Origin: Dermatemys mawii
Taxonomy: Eukaryota > Chordata > Testudines > Dermatemydidae
Length of the DNA: 64,000 bases
Reading direction: 5' to 3'
NCBI GenBank assembly: GCA_007922305.1
Contig: ML677364.1
Location: forward strand, 15,266,606-15,330,605
Numbering within the stretch: position 1 is the first letter of the stretch; the number at the start of each line of letters is the position of its first letter. Under the pieces are notes generated by a model, which was given only the letters and a program-made list of their open reading frames with translations, ran no database searches and was not told the DNA's origin. Shown one piece after another: positions 11,896 through 21,494 of this stretch. A program made the position numbers and the translations under genes.

Positions 11896-12481
11896 CTTAA
11901 GTGTTTTCTGTGGGCCAGATCTTAAAAAGAAAGAGCTCAGCACATAGCTGCTCCCATTTAAGTCTCTGAATTAAACGGCCAGATTTCAGAACTGCTTAGC
12001 TCTCAGAAGTCCCTTTGAAGAATAATGCTCCCAGTGAGAGTTGCACAATGCTGGACACTTTTGAAAACCTGATCTTATGTTAGAGGCTGAATGAACTTAA
12101 CCTTTATTATCATACTGTGTGAACAGCTAAAAATAGAAATGGCCACATCATAAGCCACAGACACAAAGCAAAACTTTTGAGAACCAGAAAAATCTCAGTT
12201 TTGTGGCAAGAGTGAAACACTGGTGCACACACAAGAGAGTTACCAACAGCTGAACTCTGCCATTGTGGAAACATGTCAGGGTCAGAACTGCTAGATGCAA
12301 GTTCTAATTGTCTCCCATATGTCAGTCAGAGAGAGAGAGAGGAACAAGAGAGCAGAGCATTAATGAATAAACACAGAGACAATAGAACTTGACAGTTCTC
12401 TTGCTGCCATCTGCTACCTCAAGTTTATTTTTAAATTCACACACTCAATATAATTTGGATATTAAATCTTAACAGTCAGTA
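11896..12481. other. Gene-free stretch
   Basis: No gene was seen. About 11975-12075 is an old repeat remnant (GGCCAGATTTCAGAACTGC, ending TTTTGAAAACCTGATC) with inverted-repeat character, related to pieces at 53460-53660 and 54695-54860. A short (GA)n run lies at about 12329-12341. Confidence 0.4.
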
Positions 12482-12680
12482 GAGCTGGTTGAATTTTTTC
12501 CAGCTGAGTAGTTTTATATTGGAAAATGCTGATTTGACAACACTGATCTGTTTTGTGGGAACTTATCAATTTCATTGCAATTTTCAGTGGGAGATTATTG
12601 AAAATGTTTTATTTAAACAATCATTTCAACAAAGTGTTTTGACCTTATTCAGCTATTTTGTTTTGATTGTTTCCAAAATG

Positions 12681-12722
<42 letters not shown>

Positions 12723-12818
12723 CATTTAGTGGTACTTTTCATTCTGATTCAGGAAAAAAGGAACTTTCAGAATGTCATAATTGCTCATGAGAAGGAAATG
12801 CTATTTCTCAACCAGCTC
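12482..12818. mobile_element. TIR element ('agctggttga' family) with internal (AT)n
   Basis: The ends are inverted: GAGCTGGTTGA on the left and TCTCAACCAGCTCC on the right. The interior is A/T-rich (GGAAAATGCTGATTTG and GTTTTGTGGGAACTTATC), resembling other copies in this window at 31515 and 53790. A long (AT)n tract lies inside. No coding capacity. The 111-aa open frame running through it includes an Ile-Tyr repeat that is just the translated microsatellite. Confidence 0.55.
12683..12720. repeat. (AT)19 microsatellite
   Basis: An uninterrupted dinucleotide AT run of about 38 bp lies inside the TIR element. It is likely length-variable between individuals. Confidence 0.9.
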
Positions 12819-13599
12819 CCATAGTCAGGTCTAGATAGAAATCAAAGGCATTCTTAGATATTCCTTCAATAACTGATCCATTGCCAGATTCTTCCTGCTT
12901 TGTAAAGAGAGTGCTTAAAAATACAAATGCCAGGCAAAAATTTGGAAGCCTTATGATTTCCTGATAATGTATTTATTAGTTGTAATTGTGAGTAAACTTA
13001 ATTTGACATCCTTATCTTCTGAAGGTTTATTCTGTGCCAGCATGGACCCTTTCCTCTGCCTGTGGCATCTCCAGGGGCTGAGATCATAGCCCTTCCCTGT
13101 ACTTTTCTGTGAATTTAGGTCTCTCCAGACCAGTTTATTCTCTCTGTTCTCTCTTGCTCCTACAAAGGGTAGAGAGTCATTCATCTTCGGAGACGATCAC
13201 TTAGCTCCTATACATCTACATTAACTACCAAATCCAAATTACAGCTGCCTTACACAGGCAAGGAAACACAAAAAACATGAGAAGCATTTACCTGCATTTT
13301 GGTGTAGTTACCTGGGGCCAGATCCTCAGGTGGTGTAAGATCCAGCCTTTCCTATGAAAAGCCACTACTGTCTATGAAATTAAGGAGCATAGGTTAAAGA
13401 TGGGCAGTGGTAAATCTCATATGCCAATAGCTACCTTTCAGTTCAGAGTTCCCCCAAAGCCTACTTGTTACGACTATGCTAGGTTGAACATCTTCTTCTT
13501 AAGCATTTTAACTCATCATGCCAGATTTTTAGCCTCTAAAACATAGTCACTGTTGTCTTGTCCAGTTTAATGAATACTAACTGGGCTGAATAACCCAAG
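12819..13599. other. Gene-free stretch
   Basis: No exon was recognised. A fragment GGGGCCAGATCCTCAGGTGG at 13315 belongs to the old palindromic 'gatcctcag-ctggtgtaa' repeat. Otherwise the sequence looks unique. Confidence 0.35.
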
Positions 13600-13790
13600 T
13601 TTATATTTATTACATCCCTCAGCCTGTGCCGCTTCCCGCAGCCCCCATTGGCTTGGGACGGCAAACCTTAGCCAGTGGGAGTTGCAATCGGCTGAACCTG
13701 CAGACAGTGCAAGTAAACAAACTGGCCTGGTCTGCCAGCAGATTTCACTGATTGGCCATGTGCCAAAGGTTGCTGATCTCTCTGCTAGAA
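13600..13790. mobile_element. hAT-like element fragment
   Basis: The fragment contains CCGCAGCCCCCATTGGC, CCAGTGGGAGTTGCAATCGGC and ACAAACTGGCCTGG blocks, and ends with CCAAAGGTTGCTGATCTCTC. The same CCATTGGC/CCAATGGGAGCTGC vocabulary occurs in the elements at 18229 and 58890, so it is a dispersed family. Only one end is visible and no target duplication was found, so it is a truncated copy. Confidence 0.45.
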
Positions 13791-14439
13791 ACTGTACAAA
13801 CTTATACAAAGATGTGGTTCCTACATGAAGAGCTTACAGTTTAAGAATACAAGCATCACATGAAAGGTACAAGAAGGCTACAGTCAAACCTATATAATGA
13901 ATATATTGCATTGTTCAAATTTTCAATATTTCAGAAGTTATACTACACATGCATTATTATTTCTGCTAATCCATAAGTGCACATTTCACATTTAGTTAGT
14001 TGTAAAAGTATTGATAAAATTATCCATTATTTGTGCTCAATTTGAAGCAAGATAGTCATAGTAAAATGCATAATTGCAACTCTGCAATCACGTTCAGTGT
14101 TAATATGTCTGTTGTATGGGTTTTAGCAGTTTAGCAAGGTATGAAGGCTTGGATATCTGAGAGTGATGCAATTATATATTGCATGTAATTAGAGACTGAA
14201 AGCCCAGCTAAGGTCATGTGCCTTTATAAAGGTAGTCATTACAAGTATACATGGGGAGTGAAAAATAATGACCATTAATGGTCATAAATCATAGGCATAG
14301 TTTGATTTCTATATTTTTTGGGGGTGGATGGCAGCTCCAGTAAAGCCAATGGGGCCATGGGAAGTGGGGGCGGGGAAATTCTGCACCTGTTGAAGGCTTG
14401 CAGTTTTGAGGGGAAGGAGAAGTCTTTTTTAAATGTGTT
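13791..14439. other. Gene-free AT-rich stretch
   Basis: No gene or clear repeat end was recognised. A purine/G-rich patch lies at about 14322-14375. Confidence 0.35.
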
Positions 14440-14515
14440 ATATGTACAGCATCTAGTATAATGGGACCTTTGTGTCTGTTTGGGGCCTCCTAGTATTACC
14501 ACAACCCAAATAAGT
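14440..14515 (+). mobile_element. L2-like LINE 3' tail fragment
   Basis: The segment reads TGTACAGCATCTAGTATAATG, then GGACCTTTGTGTCTG, then GGGGCCTCCTAGTATTACCAC. This matches, with many substitutions, the 3' end of the minus-strand L2-like copy at 26025-27170 (TTGTACAGCATCTAGCCTG...GTCCTGGCCCATGAC). It is the conserved tail only, 5'-truncated, plus strand. Confidence 0.6.
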
Positions 14516-14860
14516 CATAATAGCAACACGAGGGTGGCCTGGGGAATAGTATTTCATCCCATTCCAGCGGTAGCCTCTGGCCTGCACTCTCCCATCCAGT
14601 GCTGCAGCCACCACTCGCGTAGCAGGTGTGAATAGAGTTTTACAGGAAATGGTGAGCTTGAACTAGTTCTGCAAAAGACTAGGAGAGTTTTGCAAAACCA
14701 GTAACTCTGCGGGGTTCACCAGCCCTTCACTTACATATGCAAGTTGGGAGAAAATGGTTTTGACAAAACTTGTAGAAAACAGAAATGTTTCATGGAAACA
14801 TGCTCATTTCAAACAACTTTCTGTCAGGAAGATTTCTTGGGTCGAGGATACAGTTGTGCA
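14516..14860. other. Pre-insertion DNA upstream of the CR1 copy
   Basis: About 14730-14840 is A/T-rich repeat of the 'gaaaatggttttgacaaaac' type. This DNA, not CR1, supplies the first roughly 42 codons of the long open frame that begins at 14744. Confidence 0.4.
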
Positions 14861-16831
14861 TATGAGAGAGTCAAAGAACTAAAAAAAACTAAAAAACAAA
14901 GTCACAGAACTAAAAAAGAACCACCGTGGCTTAACAACTATGTAAAAGAAGCAGTGAGAGATAAAAAGGCATCTTTTAAAAAGTGGAAGTCAAATCCCAG
15001 TGAGGTAACTAGAAAGGAGCATAAAGACTGCCAAATTAAGTGTAAAATTGTAATTAGAAAAGCCAAAATGGAGTTTGAAGAACAGCTAGCCAAAAACTCA
15101 AAAGGTAATAATAAAATGTTTTTTAAATATGTCAGAAGCAGGAAGCCTGCTAAACAACCAGTGGGGCCCCTGGATGATAGAGATACAAAAGGAGCATTTA
15201 AAGACGATAAACTAAATGAATTCTTTGCTTCCATCTTCACGGCTGAGGATGTTAGGAAGATTCCCAAACCTGAGCCGTCCTTTGTAGTTGACAAATCTGA
15301 GGAATTGTCACAGATTGAAGTGTCACTAGAGGAGGTTTTGGAACTAATTGATAAACTTAACTGCAACAAGTCACCGGAACCAGATGGCATTCACCCAAGT
15401 GTTCTGAAAGAACTCAAATGTGAAATTGTGGAACTATTAACTAGGGTTTGTAACCTGCCCTTTAAATCGGCTTCTGTATCCAATGACTGGAAGATAGCTA
15501 ATGTAATGCCAATATTTAAAAAGGTCTCTAGAGGTGATCCCGGCAATTACAGACTGGTAAGTCTAATGTCGGTACCAGGAAAATTAGTTGAAACAATAGT
15601 AAGGAATAAAAATGTCAGACACATAGAAGAACATAAATTGTTGGGCAAAAGTCAACATGGTTTCTGTAAAGGGAAATCATGTCTTACTAATCTGTTAGAG
15701 TTCTTTGAAGGGGTCAACAAACACATGGACAAGGGGGATTCAGTGGACATAGTGTACTTAGATTTCCAGAAAGCCTTTGACAAGGTCCCTCACCAAAGGC
15801 TCTTATGTAAATTAAGTTGCCATGGGAAAAGAGGGAAGATCCTTTCATGGACTGAGAACTGGTTAAAAGACAGAGAACAAAGGGTAGGAATAAATGGTAA
15901 ATTTTCAGAATGGAGAGGGGTAACTAGTGGTGTTCCCCAAGGGTCAGTCCTAGGACCAATCCTATTCAACTTATTCATAAATGATTTAGAGGAAGGAGTA
16001 AACAGTGAGGTGGCTAAGTTTGCAGATGATACTAAATTGCTCAAAATAGTTAAGACCCAAGCAGACTGTGAGGAACTTCAAAAAGATCTCACAAAACTAA
16101 GTGATTGGGCAACAAAATGGCAAATGAAATTTAATGTGGATAAATGTAAAGTAATTCACATCGGAAAAAATAACCCCAACTATACATACAATATGATGGT
16201 GGCTAATTTAGCTACAACTAATCAGGAAAAAGATCTTGGAGTCATCGTGGATAGTTCTCTGAAAACGTCCATGCAGTGTGCAGCGGCAGTCAAAAAAGCG
16301 AAAAGGATATTAGGAATCATTAAAAAATGGATAGAGAATAAGATGGAGAATATCTTTTTACCCTTAGACAAATCCGTGGTGCACCCACATCTTGAATGCT
16401 GCGTACAAATGTGGTCTCCTCATCTCAAAAAGGGTATACTGGCATTAGAAAAGGTTCAGAGAAGGGCAACTAAAATGATTAGGGGTTTGGAACGGATCCC
16501 ATATGAGGAGAGATTAAAGAGGCTAGGACTTTTTAGCTTGGAAAAAAGGAGACTAAGGGGGGATATGATAGAGGTATATAAAATTATGAGTGGTGTGGGG
16601 GAAGTGAATAAGGAAAAGTTATTTACTTGTTCCCATAATAGAATAACTAGAGGCCACTCAATGAAATTTGTGGGCAGCAGGTTTAAAACAAATAAAAGGA
16701 AGTTCTTCACACAGCGCACAGCCAATCTGTGGAACTCCTTGCTTGAGGAGGCTGTGAAGGCTAGGACTATAACAGGGTTTAAAAGAGAACTGGATAAATT
16801 CATGGAGGTTAAGTCCATTAATGGCTATTAG
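14744..16831 (+). CDS. CR1 ORF2 remnant: reverse transcriptase and C-terminal domain, open 695-codon frame
   Basis: This is a LINE ORF2 polyprotein fragment. The reverse transcriptase copies element RNA at a nicked chromosomal target. Visible RT motifs include a degenerate KSPEPDGIHP block near residue 212 (the family usually has KSPGPDG), DIVYLDFQKAFDKVPH with its catalytic Asp at residue 340, SGVPQGSVLGP near 395, and the catalytic FADD box at 426-429 (16019-16030). After the RT comes the usual CR1 C-terminal part ([31 protein letters not shown]). The frame ends with TAG at 16829. CR1 ORF2 is normally about 900 or more residues with an N-terminal endonuclease, which is absent. The ATG at 14744 and about 42 codons lie in flanking DNA upstream of the CR1 junction, so this start is fortuitous. 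The Gly-to-Glu change in KSPGPDG suggests some decay. No stop or frameshift is seen. Confidence 0.85.
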   Translation: MGENGFDKTCRKQKCFMETCSFQTTFCQEDFLGRGYSCAYERVKELKKTKKQSHRTKKEPPWLNNYVKEAVRDKKASFKKWKSNPSEVTRKEHKDCQIKCKIVIRKAKMEFEEQLAKNSKGNNKMFFKYVRSRKPAKQPVGPLDDRDTKGAFKDDKLNEFFASIFTAEDVRKIPKPEPSFVVDKSEELSQIEVSLEEVLELIDKLNCNKSPEPDGIHPSVLKELKCEIVELLTRVCNLPFKSASVSNDWKIANVMPIFKKVSRGDPGNYRLVSLMSVPGKLVETIVRNKNVRHIEEHKLLGKSQHGFCKGKSCLTNLLEFFEGVNKHMDKGDSVDIVYLDFQKAFDKVPHQRLLCKLSCHGKRGKILSWTENWLKDREQRVGINGKFSEWRGVTSGVPQGSVLGPILFNLFINDLEEGVNSEVAKFADDTKLLKIVKTQADCEELQKDLTKLSDWATKWQMKFNVDKCKVIHIGKNNPNYTYNMMVANLATTNQEKDLGVIVDSSLKTSMQCAAAVKKAKRILGIIKKWIENKMENIFLPLDKSVVHPHLECCVQMWSPHLKKGILALEKVQRRATKMIRGLERIPYEERLKRLGLFSLEKRRLRGDMIEVYKIMSGVGEVNKEKLFTCSHNRITRGHSMKFVGSRFKTNKRKFFTQRTANLWNSLLEEAVKARTITGFKRELDKFMEVKSINGY
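14861..14870 (+). repeat. CR1 target-site duplication, left copy
   Basis: TATGAGAGAG is repeated exactly at 17027-17036, just after the CR1 tail. Part of the right copy (TATG) overlaps the CR1 3' microsatellite, so the true duplication could be as short as 6 bp. Confidence 0.6.
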
Positions 16832-17026
16832 CCAGGATGGGTAAGGAATGGTGTCCCTAGCCTCTGTTTGTCAGAGGGGAGTGACAGATGGCAGGAGAGA
16901 GATCACTTGATCCTCACCTGTTAGGTTCACTCACTCCGGGGCACTTGGCATTGGCCACTGTCAGTAGACAGGATACTGGGCTAGATGGACCTTTGGTCTG
17001 ACCGAGCAGGGCCTTCCTTATGTTCT
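14871..17026 (+). mobile_element. CR1 LINE, 5'-truncated, best-preserved copy
   Basis: A 2.2-kb CR1 retrotransposon lies on the plus strand. It starts within ORF2 downstream of where the endonuclease would be, runs through the complete reverse transcriptase and C-terminal region, and ends in a roughly 195-bp 3' UTR (GGGCTAGATGGACCTTTGG...) and the short CR1 tail repeat TTATGTTCTTATG. The flanks carry a 10-bp direct repeat, TATGAGAGAG, consistent with target-primed reverse transcription. The open frame is uninterrupted, so this copy is probably younger than the copies at 37.5 and 45.9 kb. It lacks the endonuclease and so is not autonomous. Confidence 0.88.
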
Positions 17027-17036
17027 TATGAGAGAG
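17027..17036 (+). repeat. CR1 target-site duplication, right copy
   Basis: TATGAGAGAG is identical to 14861-14870 and follows directly on the CR1 3' tail. Confidence 0.6.
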
Positions 17037-17290
17037 AGAACAGCCAAGAACACTGACTAAGGAGATCCAAATTCAAGTCACTGCTCCAGATCAGAGATTG
17101 GGTCTCCCACTTTTCAGCCCCAACCTTTGGGCTATACAGCCAGTCTCTCCTAGGGGAGCAGAATTTGTATTAAACATTCAATAGTCATTGGGCCACAAAG
17201 TGAGAAAGTGATTCCATAGCCTGGTGGTTAGAGCACATTCCTGAGACATGGGAAACCCAGGTTTCCCCTTCAGAACAAAAACAGATTCCG
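17037..17290 (+). repeat. tRNA-like composite repeat, fragment
   Basis: The fragment contains GATCCAAATTCAAGTCACTGC, TGGGTCTCCCACTTTTCAG and CCATAGCCTGGTGGTTAGAG with a following ACCCAGGTTTCC. This is the same module set as at 9357-9420 and 30034-30110. It is the continuation of the DNA into which the CR1 inserted. Confidence 0.45.
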
Positions 17291-18228
17291 AAACCTAAAC
17301 ATTTCTCATAAAATAGAGGTGCTTTTTTTTTTAAACATACATCGCTATATTTCATACTTCTTTTAATCCAGACTTGAACAGGGACTTCAGTGACATTTGG
17401 GGTCAGGCTGAAGTGTAGTGCTACTTTGTGACTGTGCTTCTGCTTTGCCCACTCATATTATTTTTGTAGCACTGAGCTATCATTGCTTTTTGAAGTGCTG
17501 TGCAGTGTTGATGAAGATGGTCTATCTGGAAGCTTTTAAAAACCTTCAATATAGGTGAAATTTAAGAAGATTCCAAAGAGGAAAAGTCAGTTTGTGCAGC
17601 CACCCCAGGCTCTTCAAGAGTCTTGGAGACAACATCAAAGAGTCCAAACACCAAATTCAAAATTGCTTAAGGGAGCATTTGCTTGAAAACAAACGTCTGA
17701 TCAATTGCCTGCCCTAGTCCTTAGGATTAGCTGCCTTTCTAGTGAAGAGAAGGAATAGGTCAAAATTAGCTCAATTGCAACAAAACGCAGCATCTCTCGC
17801 ATTCATTTTTTCTTTTTAATTTAGATATATATCTAAATTCAGTGTTAAACTAAAAATGTCAGAGGACAAAAGCTTTTTGGGGGACAAAAAGAGAGAATAT
17901 GAAAAGAGGAGGAGTATGTGAAAACTATCATGAAAGAATCTGCAGCTCAGCTTGTAAAGATCCCATTTTTTTTTGTATGAAAAAAGGGCTAAACGTGACT
18001 ATGAATCAAACACAGAAGAGATTCTGGTCTAACATTTCCTCTCTTTCAGAAATCAACAAATGATGCCAGCATATTTTCTACTGCCGCTGGAGAGAGTACA
18101 ATATGGAAATATCTTAATATTATGCTATACACAGTACATTCCATGTTTAAACAACAACAACCCTTAACACATAAAGTTAAGACAAGGTAAATTCAGAAAT
18201 CAGCACTCAAATGTGCAAAAGTCTAAAA
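17291..18228. other. Gene-free stretch
   Basis: No coding sequence was recognised. A small perfect palindrome, TTTAGATATATATCTAAA, lies at about 17820-17837. T-rich and A-rich short tracts are present. Otherwise the sequence looks unique. Confidence 0.35.
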
Positions 18229-18973
18229 CTAGAGTGGCAAACTACGGCCTTCAAGCACCCACCAGGTGGTGGGGTCTGGGGCTTGCCCTGCTCCAGTGCT
18301 CCTGCTGGAGAGTGGGGTCAGGGCTTGCCCAACTCCACGTGGCTCCTGGAAGCAGCAGCATGTCCTCCCTCTGGCTCCTACTTGTAGGGACAGCCAGGGG
18401 CCTTCACATGCTGCCCCCACCCCATGAACTGTCCCCACAGCTCCCATTGGCTGGGAACTGCAGCCAATGGGAGCTGCAGGGGTGGCACCTGTGGACAGGA
18501 CAGTGTGCAGAGTCATCTGGCCATGCCTCTGCATAGGTGCTGGAGAAGGGACATGAGCTGCTTCTGGGAGCTGCTTGAGGTAAGCATCACCCATAGCCTG
18601 CACCTCTAACCCCATCCTGTGCCCCAACCCCCTTCCCCAGCCCTGATTTCCCTCCTGCCCTCCATCCCAGTCTACAGCAACCTCCTGCACCTCAACCCCA
18701 CCCCAGAGCCCACACCCCCAGCCCCACCCCAGAGCCCACATCCCCAGCCAGAGCCCTCCACCCCCTACCCCAGTCCCCTGCTCCATCCCAGAGCCCTCTT
18801 CACACACCCTGAACTCCTCATTTCTAGCCCTACCCAGAGCCTGCACCCACAACCAGAGCCCTCACCCCATTCTGCACCCCAACCCCCCAATTTTGTGAGC
18901 ATTCAAGGCCCTCCATACAATTTCCATATTCAAATGTGGCCCTTGGGCCAAAAAGTTTGTCTATTGTGCTTGT
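18229..18973. mobile_element. hAT-like GC-rich non-autonomous element
   Basis: The left end, about AGTGGCAAACTACGGCC, is mirrored on the right by GGCCAAAAAGTTTGTCTATTGTG, giving degraded terminal inverted repeats (GGCAAACT / AGTTTGTC core). Possible flanking 8-mers are GTCTAAAA (18221-18228) and GTCTTAAA (18974-18981), 7 of 8 matching, but the ends are uncertain by several bases. The interior is C-rich (CCCCAGCCCCACCCC at 18600-18890) and holds the CCAAT hairpin at 18438-18476. The 207-aa minus-strand frame is low-complexity Gly/Trp-rich and not a gene. Confidence 0.55.
18438..18476. repeat. Perfect 16-bp inverted repeat with CCAAT/ATTGG
   Basis: CAGCTCCCATTGGCTG (18438-18453) and CAGCCAATGGGAGCTG (18461-18476) are exact reverse complements separated by 7 bases. 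Both arms carry a CCAAT-box core. The same vocabulary in related elements suggests it is an element feature and not a host promoter. Confidence 0.8.
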
Positions 18974-19446
18974 GTCTTAAATATGGTCTTTCCTGATTTC
19001 ACTCTAAACTATCTGCCAAATAGTACAAGGCACAATATCATATAAACTGGAAATGGAAACTAAAACACAATTTCTTATATAAATGTGTATACAGTAAACT
19101 ACATTACAATTGCATATTTGCATAGCTACTACTAGGAGCTTTGCAAACACTCAAGAAGGATGTCCTCTGCCCACAGGAGCTTGGAGTCTGAGTGTTTATA
19201 TGTTTTCAAGCTTTGCTAGATTTCTAAATCCTATCAAGAGTTACAGGACATGTCAAGGGAGGGACAATCCATCCTGAGCAGATGTGCAGGTAGCAAACAG
19301 GATTTTGGGTAGAAATCACACCTACATTGGTCTTGAGTAATTGTGTGCCTTTGGCGTTTTGCCTGAATTTCTTTTTCAATCTTCTGAATTTTTTTTTGTT
19401 CTCATTTAAGCCTGAAACTCTAAGCCAACGTAAGGGAATGCAAATC
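18974..19446. other. Gene-free stretch upstream of the Harbinger element
   Basis: No gene and no clear repeat was recognised here. Confidence 0.35.
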
Positions 19447-19832
19447 AAAGGGTATGTCTACACTACAAACTTATGTCGATTGTGTTGAGGTCGATTTTGT
19501 AAAGCAGACTGTATAAAAATCGATTTTGAGCGTCTCCACAAAACACAGCAAGTCGGCAGCCTTCATCCACACTACAGTGGAAAGCGTCAACATAGCGAGT
19601 GGTGCACTGTGGGTACCTATCCCACAGTTCCCAGAGTCCCAGCAGGCACCATTTCGAGTGGTGCACTGTGGGTAGCTATCCCACAGTTCCCGGAGTCCCA
19701 GCATATGCCATTTTGAGCTTTCTCCATTCCCAAGCCCACCCACCCCGCAGTGCCCCTCCCGCTGTGAAAGTAACTGCAAACAATCATTTCGCATGCTTTT
19801 GCTGCCTGCGCTGTTGCCATAGCAGTACAAGC

Positions 19833-21141
19833 ATGGAGCCTGCTCAGGTAACCACTGCAGTAATGGCCGTTGTGAATACCTCGCACATTGTTATGGACTT
19901 TATGCTGCATCGTATGCACAAGAATGCGATCAGGAGATGACTGCGCTATGAGGAGAGTGACGACAGTGATGAGGACATGGACACTGACGTTTTTGAAAGT
20001 AAGGGGTCCGACAACCTGGCAATTTTGGTGGCAATGGGGCAGACTCATGCTCTGGAATGCCAAATCTGGGCCAGGGAAACAAGCACTGACTGGTGGGATC
20101 ACATAGTGCTGCGGGTCTGGGATGACTCGCCATGGCTCAGAAACTTTCGCATGAGAAAGGGCACATTCATGGAACTTTGTGACTTGCTTTCCCCTGCCCT
20201 CCAGAGCACAAATACCAAAATGAGAGCAGCCCTCACAGTTCAGAAGTGAGTGGCGATGGCCCTCTGGAAGCTTGCAACACCAGACAGCAACCGGTCAGTC
20301 ACAAATCAATTTGGAGTGGATAAATCTACAGTGCGGGCTGCTGTGATGCAAGTAACCAGGGCAATCATTGATCTGCTGCTATCCAGGGTTGTGTGTCTGC
20401 GAAACGTGCAGGCTATAGTAGATGGCTTTGCCGCACTGGGATTCCCTAACTGTGGGAGGGCTATAGGTGGCACTCACATCCCTATCTTGGCACCAGACAA
20501 CAAGGGTGCAGAGTACAGAAACCGCAAGGGGTATTGTTCAATGGTCATGCAAGCACTGGTTGACGACAAGGGACGTTTCACCGACATCTGGGATGTCCGG
20601 GAAAGGCTCATGATGCTCGTGTGTTCAGGAACTCTAGGCTGTATAGACAGCTGACACAAGGGACTTTCTTCCCAGACCAGAAAATTACTGTGGGGGGTTG
20701 TTGAAATGCTGATCGTTATCCTTGGGGACCCAGCCTACCCCTTAATGCCCTGGCTTATGAAGCCATACATGGGATCCCTGGACAGGAGTCAGCAGCTGTT
20801 CAACTATAGGCTGAGCAAGTGCAGAATGATTGTGGAGTGTGCATCTTAAAGCAAGGTGGAGAACCCTACTTACTTGCTCAGATTTCAGCGAAAGAAATGT
20901 GCCCATTGTTATTGTTGCTTGCTGTGTGCTCCACAATCTCTGTGAGAGCAAGGGGGAAATGTTTATGGCGGGGTGGGAGGCAGAGGCAAATGTCCTGTCC
21001 GCTACTTATGAGCGGCCAGACACCAGGGCAAGTACAAGAGCGCACCAGGAAGCGCTGCGCCTCAGAGAAGCCTTGAAAAACAGTTTTGTGACTGGCCAAA
21101 ATGCTGTTGAAAACCCGCTCCCTTGCTCTGCTCTGCAATAA
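19833..21141 (+). pseudogene. Harbinger transposase (HARBI1-like), inactivated
   Basis: This is a DDE-type nuclease of the PIF/Harbinger family that would cut and rejoin element ends. From the ATG at 19833 one frame runs to 20654, broken by in-frame TGA at 19938 and 20247. The N-terminus is acidic (EESDDSDEDMD), followed by a helix-turn-helix-like region (NQFGVDKSTVRAAVMQV) and the catalytic core GFPNCGRAIGGTHIPILAP...YRNRKGYCSMVMQALVDDKGRFTDI. The family usually has an Asp in AI-D-GTH; here it is Gly, so the first catalytic residue is lost. After FTDI (about 20591) the frame shifts. The second Asp region (ILGDPAYPLMPWLMKPYMG) is readable near 20716-20775, and VIVACCVLHNLCESKG near 20907-20955 in yet another frame. 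AATAAA at 21248-21253 may be its polyadenylation signal. A host-domesticated HARBI1 is excluded by these breaks. Confidence 0.85.
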
Positions 21142-21219
21142 GCCTGCCACCCTCCAGCCCCATAGATCTGTTGAAAACCCACTCCCTTGCTCTGCTCAGC
21201 AATAAGCCTCCCGCCCTCC
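21105..21219 (+). repeat. 51-bp tandem duplication at the 3' end of the transposase
   Basis: Two copies (21105-21155 and 21169-21219) begin TGTTGAAAACCC, contain CTCCCTTGCTCTGCTC and end GCCCTCC or ACCCTCC, with about 4 differences and a 64-bp period. They span the end of the transposase and the start of its 3' UTR. Confidence 0.75.
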
Positions 21220-21247
21220 TTATCCCCTCCCCCGCATTTGTAGAGTA

Positions 21248-21253
21248 AATAAA
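21248..21253 (+). promoter_or_regulatory. Candidate polyadenylation signal of Harbinger transposase
   Basis: AATAAA occurs about 110 bp after the readable end of the transposase, within GAGTAAATAAATTC. Confidence 0.45.
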
Positions 21254-21494
21254 TTCACTTTTTTAAAAAGCATGCATTCTTTAATGATTCTTCACAAACA
21301 CAGGGGAAGACTGGCAAGATAGCCCAGAAGGGGTGGGTGAGGAGGAAAACCAGTCGGTGTGGTGGATGGGGGGAGGAGGGGACAAAAGACACAGCACATT
21401 TTAAAAACTTTTCTGATAAACTAAGCCGCATGCTGCTTGTGTTGTATTCTGGGGTAGAGTGGATCGGTTCCTGGAGCCTCCCCACCCCGCGTTC

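Noticed and set aside
12489..12824. 111-codon frame with an Ile-Tyr repeat
   Set aside because: The repeat is the translated (AT)n microsatellite inside a TIR element.
14938..15390. 150-codon minus-strand Ser/Leu-rich frame
   Set aside because: It is antisense to the CR1 reverse transcriptase frame.
18229..18852. 207-codon minus-strand open frame
   Set aside because: It is Gly/Trp/Val-rich low complexity from a C-rich tract inside an hAT-like element, with no domain.
18221..18981. Exact hAT footprint for the GC-rich element
   Set aside because: The 7-of-8 flank match is tempting, but the TIR ends do not line up with it well, so the element ends are given as approximate.
19617..20102. 161-codon minus-strand frame across the transposase start
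   Set aside because: It is antisense to clear Harbinger transposase sequence, so it is a shadow frame.
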